A DNA stretch of 64,000 nt, taken from the NCBI GenBank assembly GCA_022453515.1, contig JAJNNY010000062.1, positions 62,001 through 126,000 on the forward strand. Direction: 5' to 3'. Within the stretch, counting starts at the first letter, position 1. Each line of letters begins with the position of its first letter. This DNA comes from Astrocystis sublimbata (lineage: Eukaryota > Ascomycota > Sordariomycetes > Xylariales > Xylariaceae). Positions 36,290 through 48,809 of the stretch are shown here, in pieces. The notes below the pieces were generated by a model. It worked only from the letters and a program-made list of their open reading frames with translations, searched no databases and was not told the origin of the DNA. Position numbers and translations under genes: made by a program.

Positions 36290-36929
36290 TTTGTAGGGGG
36301 TATGATGCTGGCTTTACGACAAGACTGGTGTCATAAAGATGTGAAGCAACGCAGCACAGCGAGCAACTCTAAAGTCCCTTCGAAAAGTTAAAGTGGAGAA
36401 GGGTGATGGATTGGAGAGACTTGGCAGAAGTGGGGTTAATATTATCGTTATCGTTATCTGCGCCAATGTACAAGGTACCTAAGGTCAGGGCCCACAGCGC
36501 GGGGAAGATCCCTACAGGGCGTGTTGTCCCACCAGCATCTGCCTGTAATCGGCAAGTAAATAAATCGACGAATGGCGTCGCAGCCCGCGATACCACGAAT
36601 CCAAACAAACCGGGTCCCACCTTCTCATCAATTATTCGGTCGCGGCACAACACCGAGTCTGGCGTCACTCATGCTTTTAAGCCTACCTACTTATTACAGC
36701 AACTCCTGAACCACCAACACCAGTCTCACAATTGCACCAACCAAGCGACACACTGCCATATAACGAAAAAGAGAGACACATATCACACCGACTCTGATTG
36801 TATCTATCCGTGGAATCGACACCCCTCCCGACCCACCACGAGCAGGCGCAACCCCACGCAACATCAACCACCACTAACAAGCGACTCCTACAACAACATA
36901 CCAGATTGGGATCAATATCGCTCACGACC
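36290..36929. promoter_or_regulatory. bidirectional promoter region, nop4/ycg1
   Basis: 640 bp between the ATGs of two divergent housekeeping genes, one for ribosome biogenesis and one for chromosome condensation. It must contain both promoters and 5' UTRs. CA-rich sequence dominates the ycg1 side (CCACCACTAACAAG, CAACAACATACC) just before its ATG. I see no clear TATA box on either side. Confidence 0.7.
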
Positions 36930-39900
36930 ATGCCCGCTCGAGTCTCTTCACGGGGCACGCGCTCGTCGGGCGCTGCCTCCAAGAGGGGCTCGTCATCCAA
37001 CCCCGACATCCCCCAAGAAAGCCCCGACAACGAGTTGAGGAAACAGGTAGGCGCCGTGTTCCGCGACGCCCAGAAGACCACAGCCACACACCGCAAACTC
37101 GCCGTCAACCTGCGCAAGCTCCACGAAGCCTGCTGCTATGAACCCACCGTCCCGAACAAGCAGTCGTCTGCCACCGACGACTTCGACGAGTCCGACTTCA
37201 ACACCGAGTTTGCTCGCTGCGTGCTGCGTGTCATGCCCGTCAAGAAGAGCGAGGGTGTCGGCGACAGGGTCATCCGCTTCGTCGGCCTCTTCCTGCGCCA
37301 TGCCAACGACAAGGATATCGAGCTGCTCGGTGAGGACGACGCCGACGCCAGCACCATGCCCGAGACCCCCAGCAGCCGGCTCACGACTGAGGTCATGGAG
37401 GCCGTCCTGCCTTTGCTCGCATCCAAGGACAAGTTCGTGCGCTACCGCTCTACCCAGCTCATTTCACACATCATCAACTCGCTCGACGCCATCGACGACG
37501 ACCTCTTCCAGAAGCTGCGCCAGGGCCTCCTGCGCCGCATTCGCGACAAGGAGGCTGTCGTGCGCTCCCAGGCCGTCCTGGGCCTCGGCAGGCTCGCAGG
37601 TAATCAAATCGAGGCCATGGCCAATCCCGATGACAGCGACGACGAGGCCGAGACCGGTCTGCTCGAGAAGCTGCTTGAGGTCCTACAGAACGACCCCAGT
37701 GCTGAGGTCCGACGCTCGCTCTTAGTCAACTTACCCATCTTACCAAACACCTTACCCTACCTTCTCGAAAGAGCGAGAGACCAGGATGCCGCCACCCGTC
37801 GCGCCGTCTACTCTCGTCTCTTACCTGCACTTGGCGACTTCCGCCATTTGTCACTGTCGATGAGAGAAAAGCTCCTACGATGGGGTCTGAGGGACCGCGA
37901 CGAGAATGTCCGCAAGGCAGCGGGTCGGTTGTTCCGCGACCGCTGGATCGAAGATTGCGCCGGCGTCCAGCAACCCGAGGAAGGCGATGCGCCTCCCGAG
38001 CCAGCTGCCCCGACCCTAGACAGCCTACTTGAACTACTTGAGCGTATAGACGTAGTCAACTCCGGTGTAGAAAACGGCGTGGCTCTAGAAGCCATGAAGG
38101 GTTTCTGGGAAGGACGTCCAGACTACAGAGACGCCGTCCAGTTCGACGACAAGTTCTGGGAGACACTGAGCGCCGAGTCCGTCTTCGTCGCCCGCAGCTT
38201 CAATGAATTCTGCCAGACCGAGGGAAAGGGCAAGTACGCGTCTCTAGTCGAAGAGAAGTTGCCCGAAGTCACCAAGATCGCCTACTTTCTCGAACGCTAC
38301 CTCAACGTCCTGATCGAGGCCATCCGGAGAATCAACAGCCAGCAGACTGCCGAGGACGACGAAGAAGAGGAGGAAGACACGGTTGAGCAGGAGTTCATCG
38401 TGGAGCAAATTCTACACATCGTTCTTACCCTAGATTACTCTGATGAAGTCGGCCGGCGCAAGATGTTTGCGCTGCTACGCCAAGCCCTGTCTATCCCCGA
38501 GCTGCCCGACGAAGTCACCAAACTCACCATTGAGGTCCTACGGGATATATGCGCCCCCGACGCTGCAGGAGAAAAAGAATTCTGCAGCGTGGTCCTCGAG
38601 GCCGTGGCAGACGTGCACGACGCAATCGTCGACGACGGCGCTAACGGCGACGGCGAAGAAAGCTTCCACAGCGCTCGCTCTGAGGTCAGCAGCAGGGACA
38701 CCACGCCGGCCGGCGACAGCGGCGGCAGCAACAATAAAAAAGACGCAGACGACGACGAAGACGACGAGAAATCGCGAGAAAAAGCTATCAAGGAGATCAT
38801 GATCAACATGAAGTGTCTGCACATCGTGCAATGCATGCTCGCCAGCGTCGAGGGCACGCTGCAGGAAAACGACCATTTGGTATCAATGCTCAATAACCTT
38901 GTCGTCCCCGCCGTCAGAAGCCACGAAGCACCCGTGCGCGAGCGCGGGCTGGTTTGTCTGGGCTTATGCGCACTGCTGGATCGCAGTCTGGCCGAGGAGA
39001 ACCTGACGCTGTTCATGCACTTTTTTAGCAAAGGCCATGCGGCGCTGCAGATTACTGCGTTGCAGATCCTCACGGATATTCTTAATGTGCATGGCGCGCA
39101 GCTGCTGGCGTCGAACCCGACGCTGCTGAAAGTGTATATCAAGGCGCTGCGCTCCGGGTCGCGGAACCCGGAAGTCCAGGGCGCGGCCACGGTCGCTGTG
39201 GCGAAGTTGCTGCTTGGGCGCGTGGTTACGGACCTCGACACCTCGGCTGAGCTGCTTAAGACGCTGGTGGTCGCTTATTTCGACCCTAGCACGGCGGGGA
39301 ACCAGAGCGTGCGCCAGGCGCTGAATTACTTCCTGCCCGTGTTTTGTTATTCGCGAAGCGAAAATCAGGATTTGATGCGCGCCGTCGCCCTCGACGCGCT
39401 GCACGCGCTGTATAACGTGCGCGAAGGCATTGACGATGATGACATGGACGTCGAAGACGAGATGGCGAGCCTGAATACCATTGGGGCCTGTCTGGTGGAC
39501 TGGACGGATCCGCGGAAATGCTACTTGCCGGGCCTCGCGATGGATGCGGTTGAAAGGAAAAATGTTAATGGGGATGTGCATCTCGACTTTGCTGCTGATG
39601 TCCTGGAACGGTTGGAGGGCAATGCTAGTAAGGAGGAGAAGAAAGTTATTGCGCCGCTCCTCGGGAAGTTGTTTGTTTCGCCCGCGTCGGATGAGGGGAA
39701 GTTGAGGGGACTGTATGAGGTTGTTAACGAGGCTGTCGAGGAGGGGATTTTGGGGGGCGATACGTTGGGGAAGAATGCGTTGTGGAAGTTCCATGTTGCG
39801 CTGGGCAAGATTGTTAATGCGCTGGATGAGAGGGAGAGGGTTAATGAGGAGAGACTGGAGGCGCTTGCGGAGAGACGGAGTCGGAGTGGGAGTGTTGCTA

Positions 39901-40259
39901 CTAGTATGACGGGGACGAGGAGTGTTGCGGGGAGTAGTGTTGTAGGGGGGAGGAGGAGGGAGAGTAGTGGTACTGGTGCGAGTAGGAGGGAGAGTGGTGG
40001 GACGAGTGTTAGTGGGAGTGTGGGTGATACGTCGGGGTTGACGGTCACGGATGATGGAGATGCGGAGGGGGATACGACGGTGGGACCTAGTAGTAGGAGG
40101 AGGTCGGGGGGCAATGGGGAGGGGAATACGGTTTTGGAAGATGTTGAGGAAGAGGACGACGATGATGATGATGGGGATACGGTGGTTGTGAGGAAGGGTG
40201 GGGATGGGGATGGGGATGACCTTGTTGATGAGCTTTTGAGTGATGATGATGATGAGTGA
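36930..40259 (+). CDS. ycg1: condensin subunit 3 (YCG1/CAP-G)
   Basis: Non-SMC HEAT-repeat subunit of condensin, which with BRN1/CAP-H binds DNA and compacts mitotic chromosomes. The intronless frame gives 1109 aa from the ATG at 36930 (MPARVSSRG). The frame extends 44 codons upstream through low-complexity leader and I left that out. Family landmarks include LRKLHEACCYE, the block FARCVLRVMPVKKSEGVGDRVIRFVGLFLRH (residues about 90-120) and many HEAT helices (for example RSQAVLGLGRLAG; RDENVRKAAGRLFRDRW). A Cnd3-type second half follows (MKCLHIVQCML; HEAPVRERGLVCLGLCALLD). Acidic or Ser-rich linkers interrupt it (DDEEEEEDTVEQE; SRDTTPAGDSGG). The C-terminal 130 residues are a Ser/Gly/Arg-rich disordered tail ending in a poly-Asp run, a plausible target of mitotic kinases. 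Confidence 0.95.
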   Translation: MPARVSSRGTRSSGAASKRGSSSNPDIPQESPDNELRKQVGAVFRDAQKTTATHRKLAVNLRKLHEACCYEPTVPNKQSSATDDFDESDFNTEFARCVLRVMPVKKSEGVGDRVIRFVGLFLRHANDKDIELLGEDDADASTMPETPSSRLTTEVMEAVLPLLASKDKFVRYRSTQLISHIINSLDAIDDDLFQKLRQGLLRRIRDKEAVVRSQAVLGLGRLAGNQIEAMANPDDSDDEAETGLLEKLLEVLQNDPSAEVRRSLLVNLPILPNTLPYLLERARDQDAATRRAVYSRLLPALGDFRHLSLSMREKLLRWGLRDRDENVRKAAGRLFRDRWIEDCAGVQQPEEGDAPPEPAAPTLDSLLELLERIDVVNSGVENGVALEAMKGFWEGRPDYRDAVQFDDKFWETLSAESVFVARSFNEFCQTEGKGKYASLVEEKLPEVTKIAYFLERYLNVLIEAIRRINSQQTAEDDEEEEEDTVEQEFIVEQILHIVLTLDYSDEVGRRKMFALLRQALSIPELPDEVTKLTIEVLRDICAPDAAGEKEFCSVVLEAVADVHDAIVDDGANGDGEESFHSARSEVSSRDTTPAGDSGGSNNKKDADDDEDDEKSREKAIKEIMINMKCLHIVQCMLASVEGTLQENDHLVSMLNNLVVPAVRSHEAPVRERGLVCLGLCALLDRSLAEENLTLFMHFFSKGHAALQITALQILTDILNVHGAQLLASNPTLLKVYIKALRSGSRNPEVQGAATVAVAKLLLGRVVTDLDTSAELLKTLVVAYFDPSTAGNQSVRQALNYFLPVFCYSRSENQDLMRAVALDALHALYNVREGIDDDDMDVEDEMASLNTIGACLVDWTDPRKCYLPGLAMDAVERKNVNGDVHLDFAADVLERLEGNASKEEKKVIAPLLGKLFVSPASDEGKLRGLYEVVNEAVEEGILGGDTLGKNALWKFHVALGKIVNALDERERVNEERLEALAERRSRSGSVATSMTGTRSVAGSSVVGGRRRESSGTGASRRESGGTSVSGSVGDTSGLTVTDDGDAEGDTTVGPSSRRRSGGNGEGNTVLEDVEEEDDDDDDGDTVVVRKGGDGDGDDLVDELLSDDDDE

Positions 40260-42279
40260 TGATAAGTGATAAGTGTTGAGTGATGAGTAGGGAGGGGATC
40301 TGGTTTGGCATCTTACTCTCTGGCTCTTGGGTCTGAGCCTGGGTCTTGGTCTGGGTCTAGGTTTGGTGGTGTTTTGTATTTGATATCAATGAAGCATGAA
40401 TTGAAATGAGATGAAATGAGTTTGGCAGAATGAGCATGTGTGTGTGTGTGTGATTTGTGATTTGTGATGAGGGATTGGAGCAAAGACGTGAGTGGATGTT
40501 TGGTTTCTGAATGTCTTCCTTTCAACTTAAGTAGCTTTCTGGCTTCTGGGTCTGGGGCTGGTTGTCATGAGGCTTTACTTTACATGTGTTGGGAATGAAT
40601 TGAAATGGCTTTAGATGAAGGTGGTGAGTTAAGGATTCACCAAAGGTAAGGAGTTGTAATACTCGAGACACTGTAATCCTTGTTGAAATCATCGTGTTCA
40701 GTCTACCTAAGTATTTTATGATCATTTAATACATTCTATCGCATCGCGGGATTCGCACTGCTCATATTTCTAGTTCATCCTGAGTTTATTTACCCCTGAG
40801 ATGTTTAGAGCAGTGTCGCATCATAGCACAGAGTTTAGAGTCTCTTTATCTCTTATATGCGGTACGTGTCAAGTCAATAGGTATCCAACCGAGATCTTAT
40901 TGGGCTGGTAGAGGTGAATGGGTCAAGGGCTGCATATGCAGGATTGTCGAATAGTTCAGCCCTGTCTTTTTCTTTTTCTAACTGTTCCCCTCCCTCTGTA
41001 TCCTTCTCATCCCTTTAATTCTCGTCTTGCTTTTTCTTTACAAATCAACAAGATTAAGCAGCGCGGGGCCCCACTAGTAGGTTAGGTACATTCTACTCGT
41101 GACTCGGAGTTTCCCTTTAGTGCCTGCTTGACTTGAAGCTGCTTCTCCCTACTTGGATCAATAGTAACCTTATGTTGACCCCGAAGCAATGTTTGAATGA
41201 AAGCCGATTTGTCCTTATGAATTGGGTCGGTTTACACTATGGACACTGATGATCTAAGACAAGACTGTGCATCTTGGGGTTGCGATGATGTAACGCAGAG
41301 AATACGAGCGGCAACATGGACAAAGAATGGAGATCTTACGTGCCTCTCTGTGGCGCGGCAAGGGACCAAGAATTCTAGAGGTGGAGTCAAGGTGGGGATA
41401 GAAGCTGGAAGCTTCATCTTTAGGCCCAGGGGCTGGCCAACCATTGGCAACGAATGACAACGCAAACTCCCTTTTCGGCAAAGCGCAAGGGCGGAGAGCC
41501 AATCGTGAGGCGGCTGCTCAGCCAGTTCTAAACCCGTCCACAGGTACCTAGGTACGTTCATATGGAGCTCTGGGGGACCCCGTTCGTTGCCTGGTGCCTG
41601 GGGGTCAGGTCCACTGGCCTTTCAGAGGCTTCCACTGCGCCCCGGCCCAATACATCAGGGCCTGTTCAGCTGACAACAGCACGTCCAGGCTGTCCAGCAC
41701 ACCCAAGCCAAGCTTCCAATCCAGGAAAGCCACCACCCGTGACCTCGCCATCATACGTGCGCCATAGGCATTTGCAAGTACTTCTGACACCACACCTGCA
41801 TCTTGGTGCATCTGCGCATCTGCACTCAGCCGCTTTGCCTTCGTTCGGCCCGTGTTTGATGTCTGCACGTTTCTTCCTCCACACCATCGTTTCTTAGCTA
41901 CTCAACATTCAACACTCGCTTCAGTCCCTCATCTTTTCCCCTACCCAGTCACTCCGACATTCATCCGCTCGTTCTAAACCCTTCTTTCCCTTCCAACTTT
42001 TGATACCCGACGACCAGGGCCCTGTCTGCCCACGAGACGAGACCGGAACATACCACAACGATTGCGTCGATTGGTTGGTGTGGTGATACGAATACGCAGA
42101 CTGAAACGCCATCGCGCATCCGCCATCGTTGGCCGGCTTGAGCGCCGCCCTCTGGCTCTCGCCGCTTTGCCACTGCTGTTGTTGATCAACAAACAACACA
42201 GGTTGGATCAAGCTCATACATACGACGACAACAACAACATCGACACTCAGAGCCCTGCTCTCTCTTGCCGACATCAGTC
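40260..42279. other. intergenic; 3' flank of ycg1 and 5' region of the rhomboid gene
   Basis: Simple repeats (GTGATAA near 40260, GTCTGGGTCT near 40340, GTGTGTGTGTG near 40439). A TACCTAGGTA palindrome lies at 41545-41554. Open frames between 41232 and 42250 overlap on both strands and look like chance frames in a GC-rich leader. The roughly 350 bases before 42280 are CA- and CT-rich, as in long fungal 5' UTRs. Confidence 0.5.
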
Positions 42280-44137
42280 ATGGCAGCGAACGACTACTAT
42301 AGCGGCGGCGGCTCGCAATACAAACGGAATCAGAACCAGTACGAGCCCTCGATTGCGCCCTCAACCAACCCGCCCCCCTCTTACACCACCAACGCACCCT
42401 ACAATCCACACCAGCCGCAACAGACAGGCTACGCCGCTGGCACCTCGGCTTCTCCCTTCGAAACCGTCTTCGACGACCATGTCTACCCTTCTCAGAGCCA
42501 TCCCTCCTCTAGCAGGTTAGACACGAGCCAGCAGAGCTTCGCCCAGGACACCCGCTACCACGGCTCCGGCTCCCCCGGCGGCTCCCCCGTCAGCACCGAC
42601 GAGATCCCCCTGCGCCACCAGCACAAGACCCCCGGCTACCTCGACGAGTCTACCGACCATGTCTACGACGCTGACCCCGCTCCCCGGAGGCGTGGCAGCA
42701 ACAAGAATAGGGGCATCGGCTTCGGCCAGCTGGGCATGTTAGGGTCCGACAGGAAGAAGATCCCTTTCGTCGTCTATCTCTTCACCATCATCCAGATCGC
42801 CGTGTTTATTGCGGAGCTCGTTAAGGCCGGTACGTTGTCCAATTTCTCTTGGTTTCAGGAAGAACAAGAAGTGCAACGAAATTGTTTCCCCCCCACCTAA
42901 TAATGAATGTCTGCTAAGTATAATCCATTGTCTAGCTCAGTTAACCGGCTCCCCCATTCAGACCAAACCCTCCTTCAACCCCGTCATCGGGCCTTCGCAA
43001 CAGGTCCTGATCAGCATGGGCTCGCGCTACGTGCCCTGCATGAAGAACGTCGACGGCCTGCAGAACTACGTCCCTCCGCCGGATGTACATCTCGAGACCC
43101 CCGGCTTCCCCTTTTCGTGCCCCAACTCGACCACCAACGAACCCACCGACCCCTCCAACAAGTGCACCCTCTCCGAGGTCTGCGGCTTCGACGGCGTGCC
43201 CAACCCCGAGTGGCTGGGCGAGGACGGCTTGAAACAGAAGCCCGAGCCGAACCAGTGGTTCCGCTTCATCACCCCCATCTTCCTGCACGCCGGTTTCGTC
43301 CACATCGGCTTCAACCTGCTGCTTCAGCTGACCCTGGGTCGTGACATCGAGATCGCCATCGGTTCGATCCGCTTCTTCGTCGTGTACGTGAGCGCGGGTA
43401 TCTTCGGCTTCGTTCTGGGCGGCAACTTCGCGACGCCGGGTGTTTCGTCTACAGGTGCCTCGGGCGCCCTCTTCGGCATCATCGCCCTCTCTCTTCTCGA
43501 TCTGCTGTACTCGTGGGGTGAGAGACGGAACCCGGGACGGGAGCTCTTCTTCATCCTCATCGAGATTGTCATCTCCTTCGTCTTGGGGCTATTACCCGGC
43601 CTGGACAACTTCTCGCATATCGGCGGCTTCATCGTCGGTATCTGCCTCGGCATCAGCGTGCTGCATTCGCCCAACTTCCTGCGCCGGAGGATAGGCGAGG
43701 ACCACTTCGGCGGCCCCTCGTACTCGAGCGTCGGAGGCAACGCCGTCACGAGCGTGGCCTTTCCAGCCTTCTATAGAAATCCGGTGGGGTTCTTCAAGGG
43801 GCGGAAACCACTGTGGTGGGCGTGGTGGCTCGTCCGTGCGGGCTTCCTGATCCTCGTCATTGTCATCTTCATCGTGCTGTTGAACAATTTCTACAGTGGC
43901 CAGAATCACTGCGATTGGTGTAAATACTTGAGTTGTATCGTGAGTTTGCCCCCCTCCTTTCGTGTTGTGTGATTGTGATTGTGGTGCTAATGAACGGGTA
44001 TTATGTAGCCTGTCAATGGATGGTGCGATATCGGAAACCTCAAGCCTACGTACATGAACGTCACTGACACCATGGACTCTCCGAATAAGAGGGAGGCGGC
44101 GGCGGCGCTCGTCATGGCGCATTTGGCTGGGTGGTGA
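42280..44137 (+). CDS. rhomboid family intramembrane serine protease
   Basis: Predicted polytopic protease that cleaves membrane helices inside the bilayer. Exons 42280-42829, 42936-43939 and 44009-44137 close to 560 aa. Donors are GTACGT and GTGAGT, acceptors TCTAG and ATGTAG. A long cytosolic Pro/Ser/Gln-rich region (1-165) precedes the first helix (KKIPFVVYLFTIIQIAVFI). A cysteine-containing loop then leads to the rhomboid core. The core has HAGFVHIGFN (His301, His306, Asn310), GASG with nucleophile Ser359, and NFSHIGG with catalytic His411, so it should be active. The last helix (GFLILVIVIFIVLLNNFY) is followed by a Cys-rich tail. Length and the long N-terminal extension match RbdA-type fungal rhomboids rather than the short RbdB of the SREBP pathway. 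That assignment is from memory of the families. Confidence 0.93.
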
Positions 44138-47100
44138 GCGAAACAGAACTTGGGGTGAACACGATTAGGATGGATGGTGTGGTACATGATAATACCACGC
44201 AACTGTGTCAAGATACACACGAAAGTAGTAAAACAAAGGAGACGCAACCTAGACGTCTTTTGTCACGATTGTATGATATCTGCATAGATACACGGATTTA
44301 GATACTTACTTGGGCATCTGAGGGATCTGAGGGATCTTTGCCCCCATGATATAAGAGGCTAGGCTAGGTCTCTTAAATAGTTGGGCTAACAGGACGAGTT
44401 GAGCTTGAGCTAGAGAGGTGATCTGGGTTGGGTTGGCTTAATTTGGGTCGAGATACCAATGCTGATACTCATACTGATACCACGCTTTGCTGCGTTGCAA
44501 TTTACAGTTTGCATTTTGCATTGCATTTTGCATTAGGCATCACAATGAATGAAGAAACAGCCTGTCTATATGTCTATCTGAGATGGGGTAGCTGTTGCCT
44601 ATGTATCCTTTGATCACTTGATTCTGGTTTGTGTTGTACTTTTATCTTTACTTGGAAAGGGGGTCCAGGTAACCGGGCGTGCATGTGGATGTGTAAGCTG
44701 TATATCAATAGGTGTAATCCTCTACTAATTCTCTTATCCTACATTACCTAGCGGTAGGCAGTTGCCATTTACTCACTTCACTCATAGTTCTCACCGAGTT
44801 GTCATCCGTCTGGAACCCACGCCGTCTTTTTGATCTGTGATAATTATGTCCCATTAAGTATTATAGGGTAAGTAAGCAAGTATTTAGTAGAAGTAGAGCG
44901 CAGAGTAAAATGGAAGTAGAAAAGAAGCAGAGTAGAAGTATATATAGCTGTTTAATCTGATCTAAATGGTGTCATGTTTGGATGGGTTTGTTCTACTACT
45001 CAAAATACGAGTAATTCGGCAGCGGTTATTTCTTTTTCTTTTTCTTTTTCTGTATTATCTGCTCTCTCTGCTCTATCTGCTCTATCTACTCCGTCAGCTG
45101 TATCTGCTCGTGTTAAATATGCAGCATATATGATATATATGATGCTTAGACTTTAACTCAGGGACGTTGATATTGTTTTGGGGGGATGGAAGGCTACATT
45201 AGACCTGGCCTGCTGTCTCGTCTCGTCCCATCTGATCTTCGCCGTGATCGGATCGCCAAGATAATCTCGAATGATACAAGCAAGCATGTGACTCTTGAAG
45301 GTCTCGGTTCTTGGTTCTTTTGCCAAGCTGTTAGTTCCCAGGTCGTTAGTTGGCCAGTCCGTTCCGTTGGCTGCTCTACAGCTGCTTCTGGTACGATATT
45401 GATAGTCTAGTTCTGGTCTTGACCTGGTCTGCGAACCACTTACACCTACATACGCGCCATCGCCTACCTACCATTCCTTTGGGATTGCAGCTTGCTGGCT
45501 AGCAGGGACAGGGACAGGGACGCGATCAGAGACAGGGTTCCAACCTTGGTCTGGGTCTTGGTTTAGGAGTTCTAGATTGGGGAGTTCATGTATGCAATCA
45601 AGGTTGGAGGTGGGTTTGGGTGAGTGTATACATATGTTTAAGTGACTGGGCGAGTGCCTACGGTCAACTTCAATCTTGCTCCGCTTCGACGCAGGTAATC
45701 AGATGATGAGGCTGAATGCGGAGGTTGGAATAGATTGAATGTATATGATGCTATTTTTGGTGTCATGGATCGACATAAGGTCGCTCAGCTGAAAGGTGCC
45801 TCCATAGTTGAGTAGTTGGGAGTGAAACTATCTTGTCTAATGGTGCTGGAATTAAATTTCGATTGCGATGCTGATATTGAAAGGTTGTGACATTTCTGTA
45901 TAAGATATGTTGCCGGTGCTACCACCAAATGTATCATGCGGCTATTAGGAGCAATATTTCATATCGTATGTGATATAATCATCAGAGCATGTCTCCCATA
46001 ACACCTGGAGAATCAATTTATCAGAGCTTAACCCTTCACAGATGATTCAACTCTACTACTTACTATATTGATAAATTACTTGTAGATTTGAGCAATGACG
46101 ACATGGACTGAGTGAGCTCAGACGGAAAACGTCTATACACGAAGTTAAGGTGTTCCCTTTTAACAAAACTCAGTCAATTGTAGGTTTGTGTACGAACAGC
46201 CCAATGCTATTATCATTTGCTGGATCACGGAAAAAACGAGAGCTCTCAAACTCACTAGATAAACGGAGGATCTGGCAATCGAGATCACATGTAAACGATA
46301 CTTCTTGGCTCAGTCTTCACTTGTTTGCCCAGTCCGATCACGGCGTCCGTAAGGACAAGGGTGAGTAAAGATGCTGCTGTTATGCAGCTACGCCACCTCC
46401 ACTCTAAGTTTTCAGCAGCACTTCTTCCTGTCGAGCCTGTCTATCTTGCGTTCGCTAAAATATGCCAGGTTTGCGTTAAGCCGCCCAGCTTTTAGCTTTC
46501 CCATTAAGCGCTGATAAACTCACTACTGATGTTGAACACTGATCAAGCTAGGTTAGCAAATCTGTCTTCCCGCTTTCTCCTCGTGGCTTTACGTAACACC
46601 TGGATTTCATTGAAGGTATTCCGTCAAGGTAGGTAGCAAACCGGATTCCCCGGGGCTTTTTCCATCCTGCTAAAATCTCCTAACTCCGATCTAGCCTTAG
46701 TCTGCATGTCAGAGCGTTTGCTCCGGTGACAAATTCCGCGATGGCAGCGGAAATACGAGAGCGCCAAGATGTTTTATCTGATTGCCAAGCCAGGTTATCA
46801 GATACTCTAGCGCGAATCCGATCTTAACATGGTCCTATTATGCATGTTCTAGAGGGACTAGAAAACGGCTTTTGGTGGGCCTTTTTTCACACCACCTGTT
46901 CGTCCACCGTTGTTGTTGCATTGGTTAGCGCCGGTCTCTTTGCCTCAATCGAGGAATCTTGGAGATGTTGTGTTGCGGCACACTCGCCACCTTCCTTCTA
47001 CAGTGTTTTCACACATGTACCTACTAACAAACTGGACTAGAATTGATCACGGGCGCGCAGCTGCTGCAGAAGAGCTTGTATACTACGCATACTCAAGTAC

Positions 47101-47782
47101 ACAAGCCAGAATAGTCTATATAGTGGCCCAGGGTACATCACGCCAAAAATAGTCCTCGCCCACATCGTTACCCAAGCAGTCCCTGCATTTTCATATCGCT
47201 CCGGGCCGAGACGCTCTTGTCCAAGTGGGCTTATTTTGTGATTTTTTTCTCTTTCGGCTTCAGCTTGACGAATAACTTGGACTCTTCGACTAGCTAAGAA
47301 ACTAGCATCCAGCAGCACGAGGTAGACTAGGATGGTATAGACGCGATCTCGCTTGTGCGAAGAAGGAAGGAGGGCCAAGGTCATGATAGCTAGAAATGGC
47401 GGAAATCCTTTTCTACCCAGAATCTTGTTTTCCATCGAAATCTTGCTTCTAGGGCGCGAGCTAGCGAGGTCTGCGAGGACGGGACCCAAGGTTGGGGTAT
47501 GGAGGCGAACCGCCGCACCGGTCGTGTTGTGCATGCTGTAAGATGGTAACCATGGCCAATTCAGCCTGTGCGGAATAGCTGCATTCGGCCAACTCGTGGA
47601 GAGGGGCCTGCAATAGTAGATAATAAATATATATAAGGCCAAGCACGATCGACCCTGCGAGCAAGGGAAACGAATCCCCAAACCCAACTACGATATCCAT
47701 TCATTTCCTTGTCCATATTCAAAATAATACCCATTTGGAAACCTAACAGTTTCTATTAATCACAATCACAAATCTGCCCACG
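44138..47782. other. 3.6-kb intergenic region, no gene seen
   Basis: Only short, family-less open frames. Tandem simple sequence is frequent: TTTGCATTTTGCATT near 44508-44536, CTTTTT units at 45032-45049 followed by TCTGCTCTA units, and GGGACA units near 45505. The promoter of the acetyltransferase lies at the right end. Confidence 0.5.
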
Positions 47783-48809
47783 ATGCCCGTCGTGATCCTC
47801 CCCGCGCTCATCCCCGACATCCGGCGGATCTACGAGGTGTACTTCGCAGCCTTCGACGCCGACTACATGGGCCAGCTGATCCTGAAGATCCTGTTCCCGC
47901 AGGCCATCGACGAGGCCTTCAAGACGGCCCACGCGGCCGGCACGCTGCAGTGGTGGCACGGCTGCGACTACCAGTACACGATGAAGGCCGTCGACACCGA
48001 CACCTGCCAGATCATCGGCATGGGCCTCGGCGACATCCTCTACAAGCCGCGCACCGTCGAGGAGCGCGCCAACCACGGCGCCCCCTGGCTCGAGGGCGAG
48101 CAGCGCGCGCGCGCCGAAAAGATCCTCAACCCCCTGTGGGAGGTCAGGGAGAAGTTCTTCGGCGGCCAGCCGCATATCTGTGAGTAACTGCTTGCTTGCT
48201 TGCATTTGCATACCTTGGTAGTTTTAGTTTTTGCGCCAACGCCGGAATCCGGTTCGCTAGCTCGACTCCACGGCAGGGGAGCGAAATACTTCCAAGCCGT
48301 TGAGAGTGCTCAAGCTTTACTCAATCCACTTAGATCTATCTATCCGGAACACTTATTAACGGATGTTTCTTCTCCCCTACCTAGACTGCCACGTGATCGC
48401 GGTCGACCCAGCATACCAGGGGCGCAAGGCGGGCGCGGCCTTCTGCGAGTGGGCGATCGACCTGGGCGAGCGGACGCAGCTGCCGGTGTACTTCGAGTCG
48501 TCGCCGTCGACGGTGAACCTGTACAAGAAGATGGGCTTCGAGCTGCTGCCAGAGAGCATCGTGCACAAGGCCGAGGTCCTGGGGACCGATACGGATATCG
48601 AAGTCCCCCTCATGGTCAGGATGCCGTCGTCGGCGGGCAGCATGACGTTTGAGGAGTGGAGGAGCCTCGACTATCCGAAATTCAACGCGCGTGGCAACTC
48701 CAAGGTGTACCAGACGGGTGCAAGCGCCAATGCTGCGCACGTTGAGCAGACTCAGACTAAGCAGCTCGGCGTCACGGCTACTGTAGTGGCTATTAGCGAG
48801 GCCGTCTAA
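47783..48809 (+). CDS. GNAT family N-acetyltransferase
   Basis: Acetyl-CoA-dependent acyl transferase; the acceptor substrate is unknown. Exons 47783-48179 and 48385-48809 close to 273 aa. The 205-nt intron has donor GTGAGT and acceptor CCTAG, and the split codon reads TAC. The GNAT core is in the second half: HIYCHVIAVDPAYQGRKAG (about 131-149), where the QGRKAG loop (144-149) binds the pyrophosphate of acetyl-CoA. ESSPSTVNLYKKMGFE then forms the typical closing helix and strand. The first exon (MPVVILPALIPDIRRIYEVYFAAF) is the usual start of fungal single-domain GNAT proteins. The first 15 residues do not look like a targeting signal. The C-terminal 40 residues are low-complexity. Confidence 0.92.

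Noticed and set aside
36798..36929. 44-codon upstream extension of the condensin frame
   Set aside because: The leader is a low-complexity CA-rich sequence, while the later ATG opens a sequence that looks like the normal YCG1 start.
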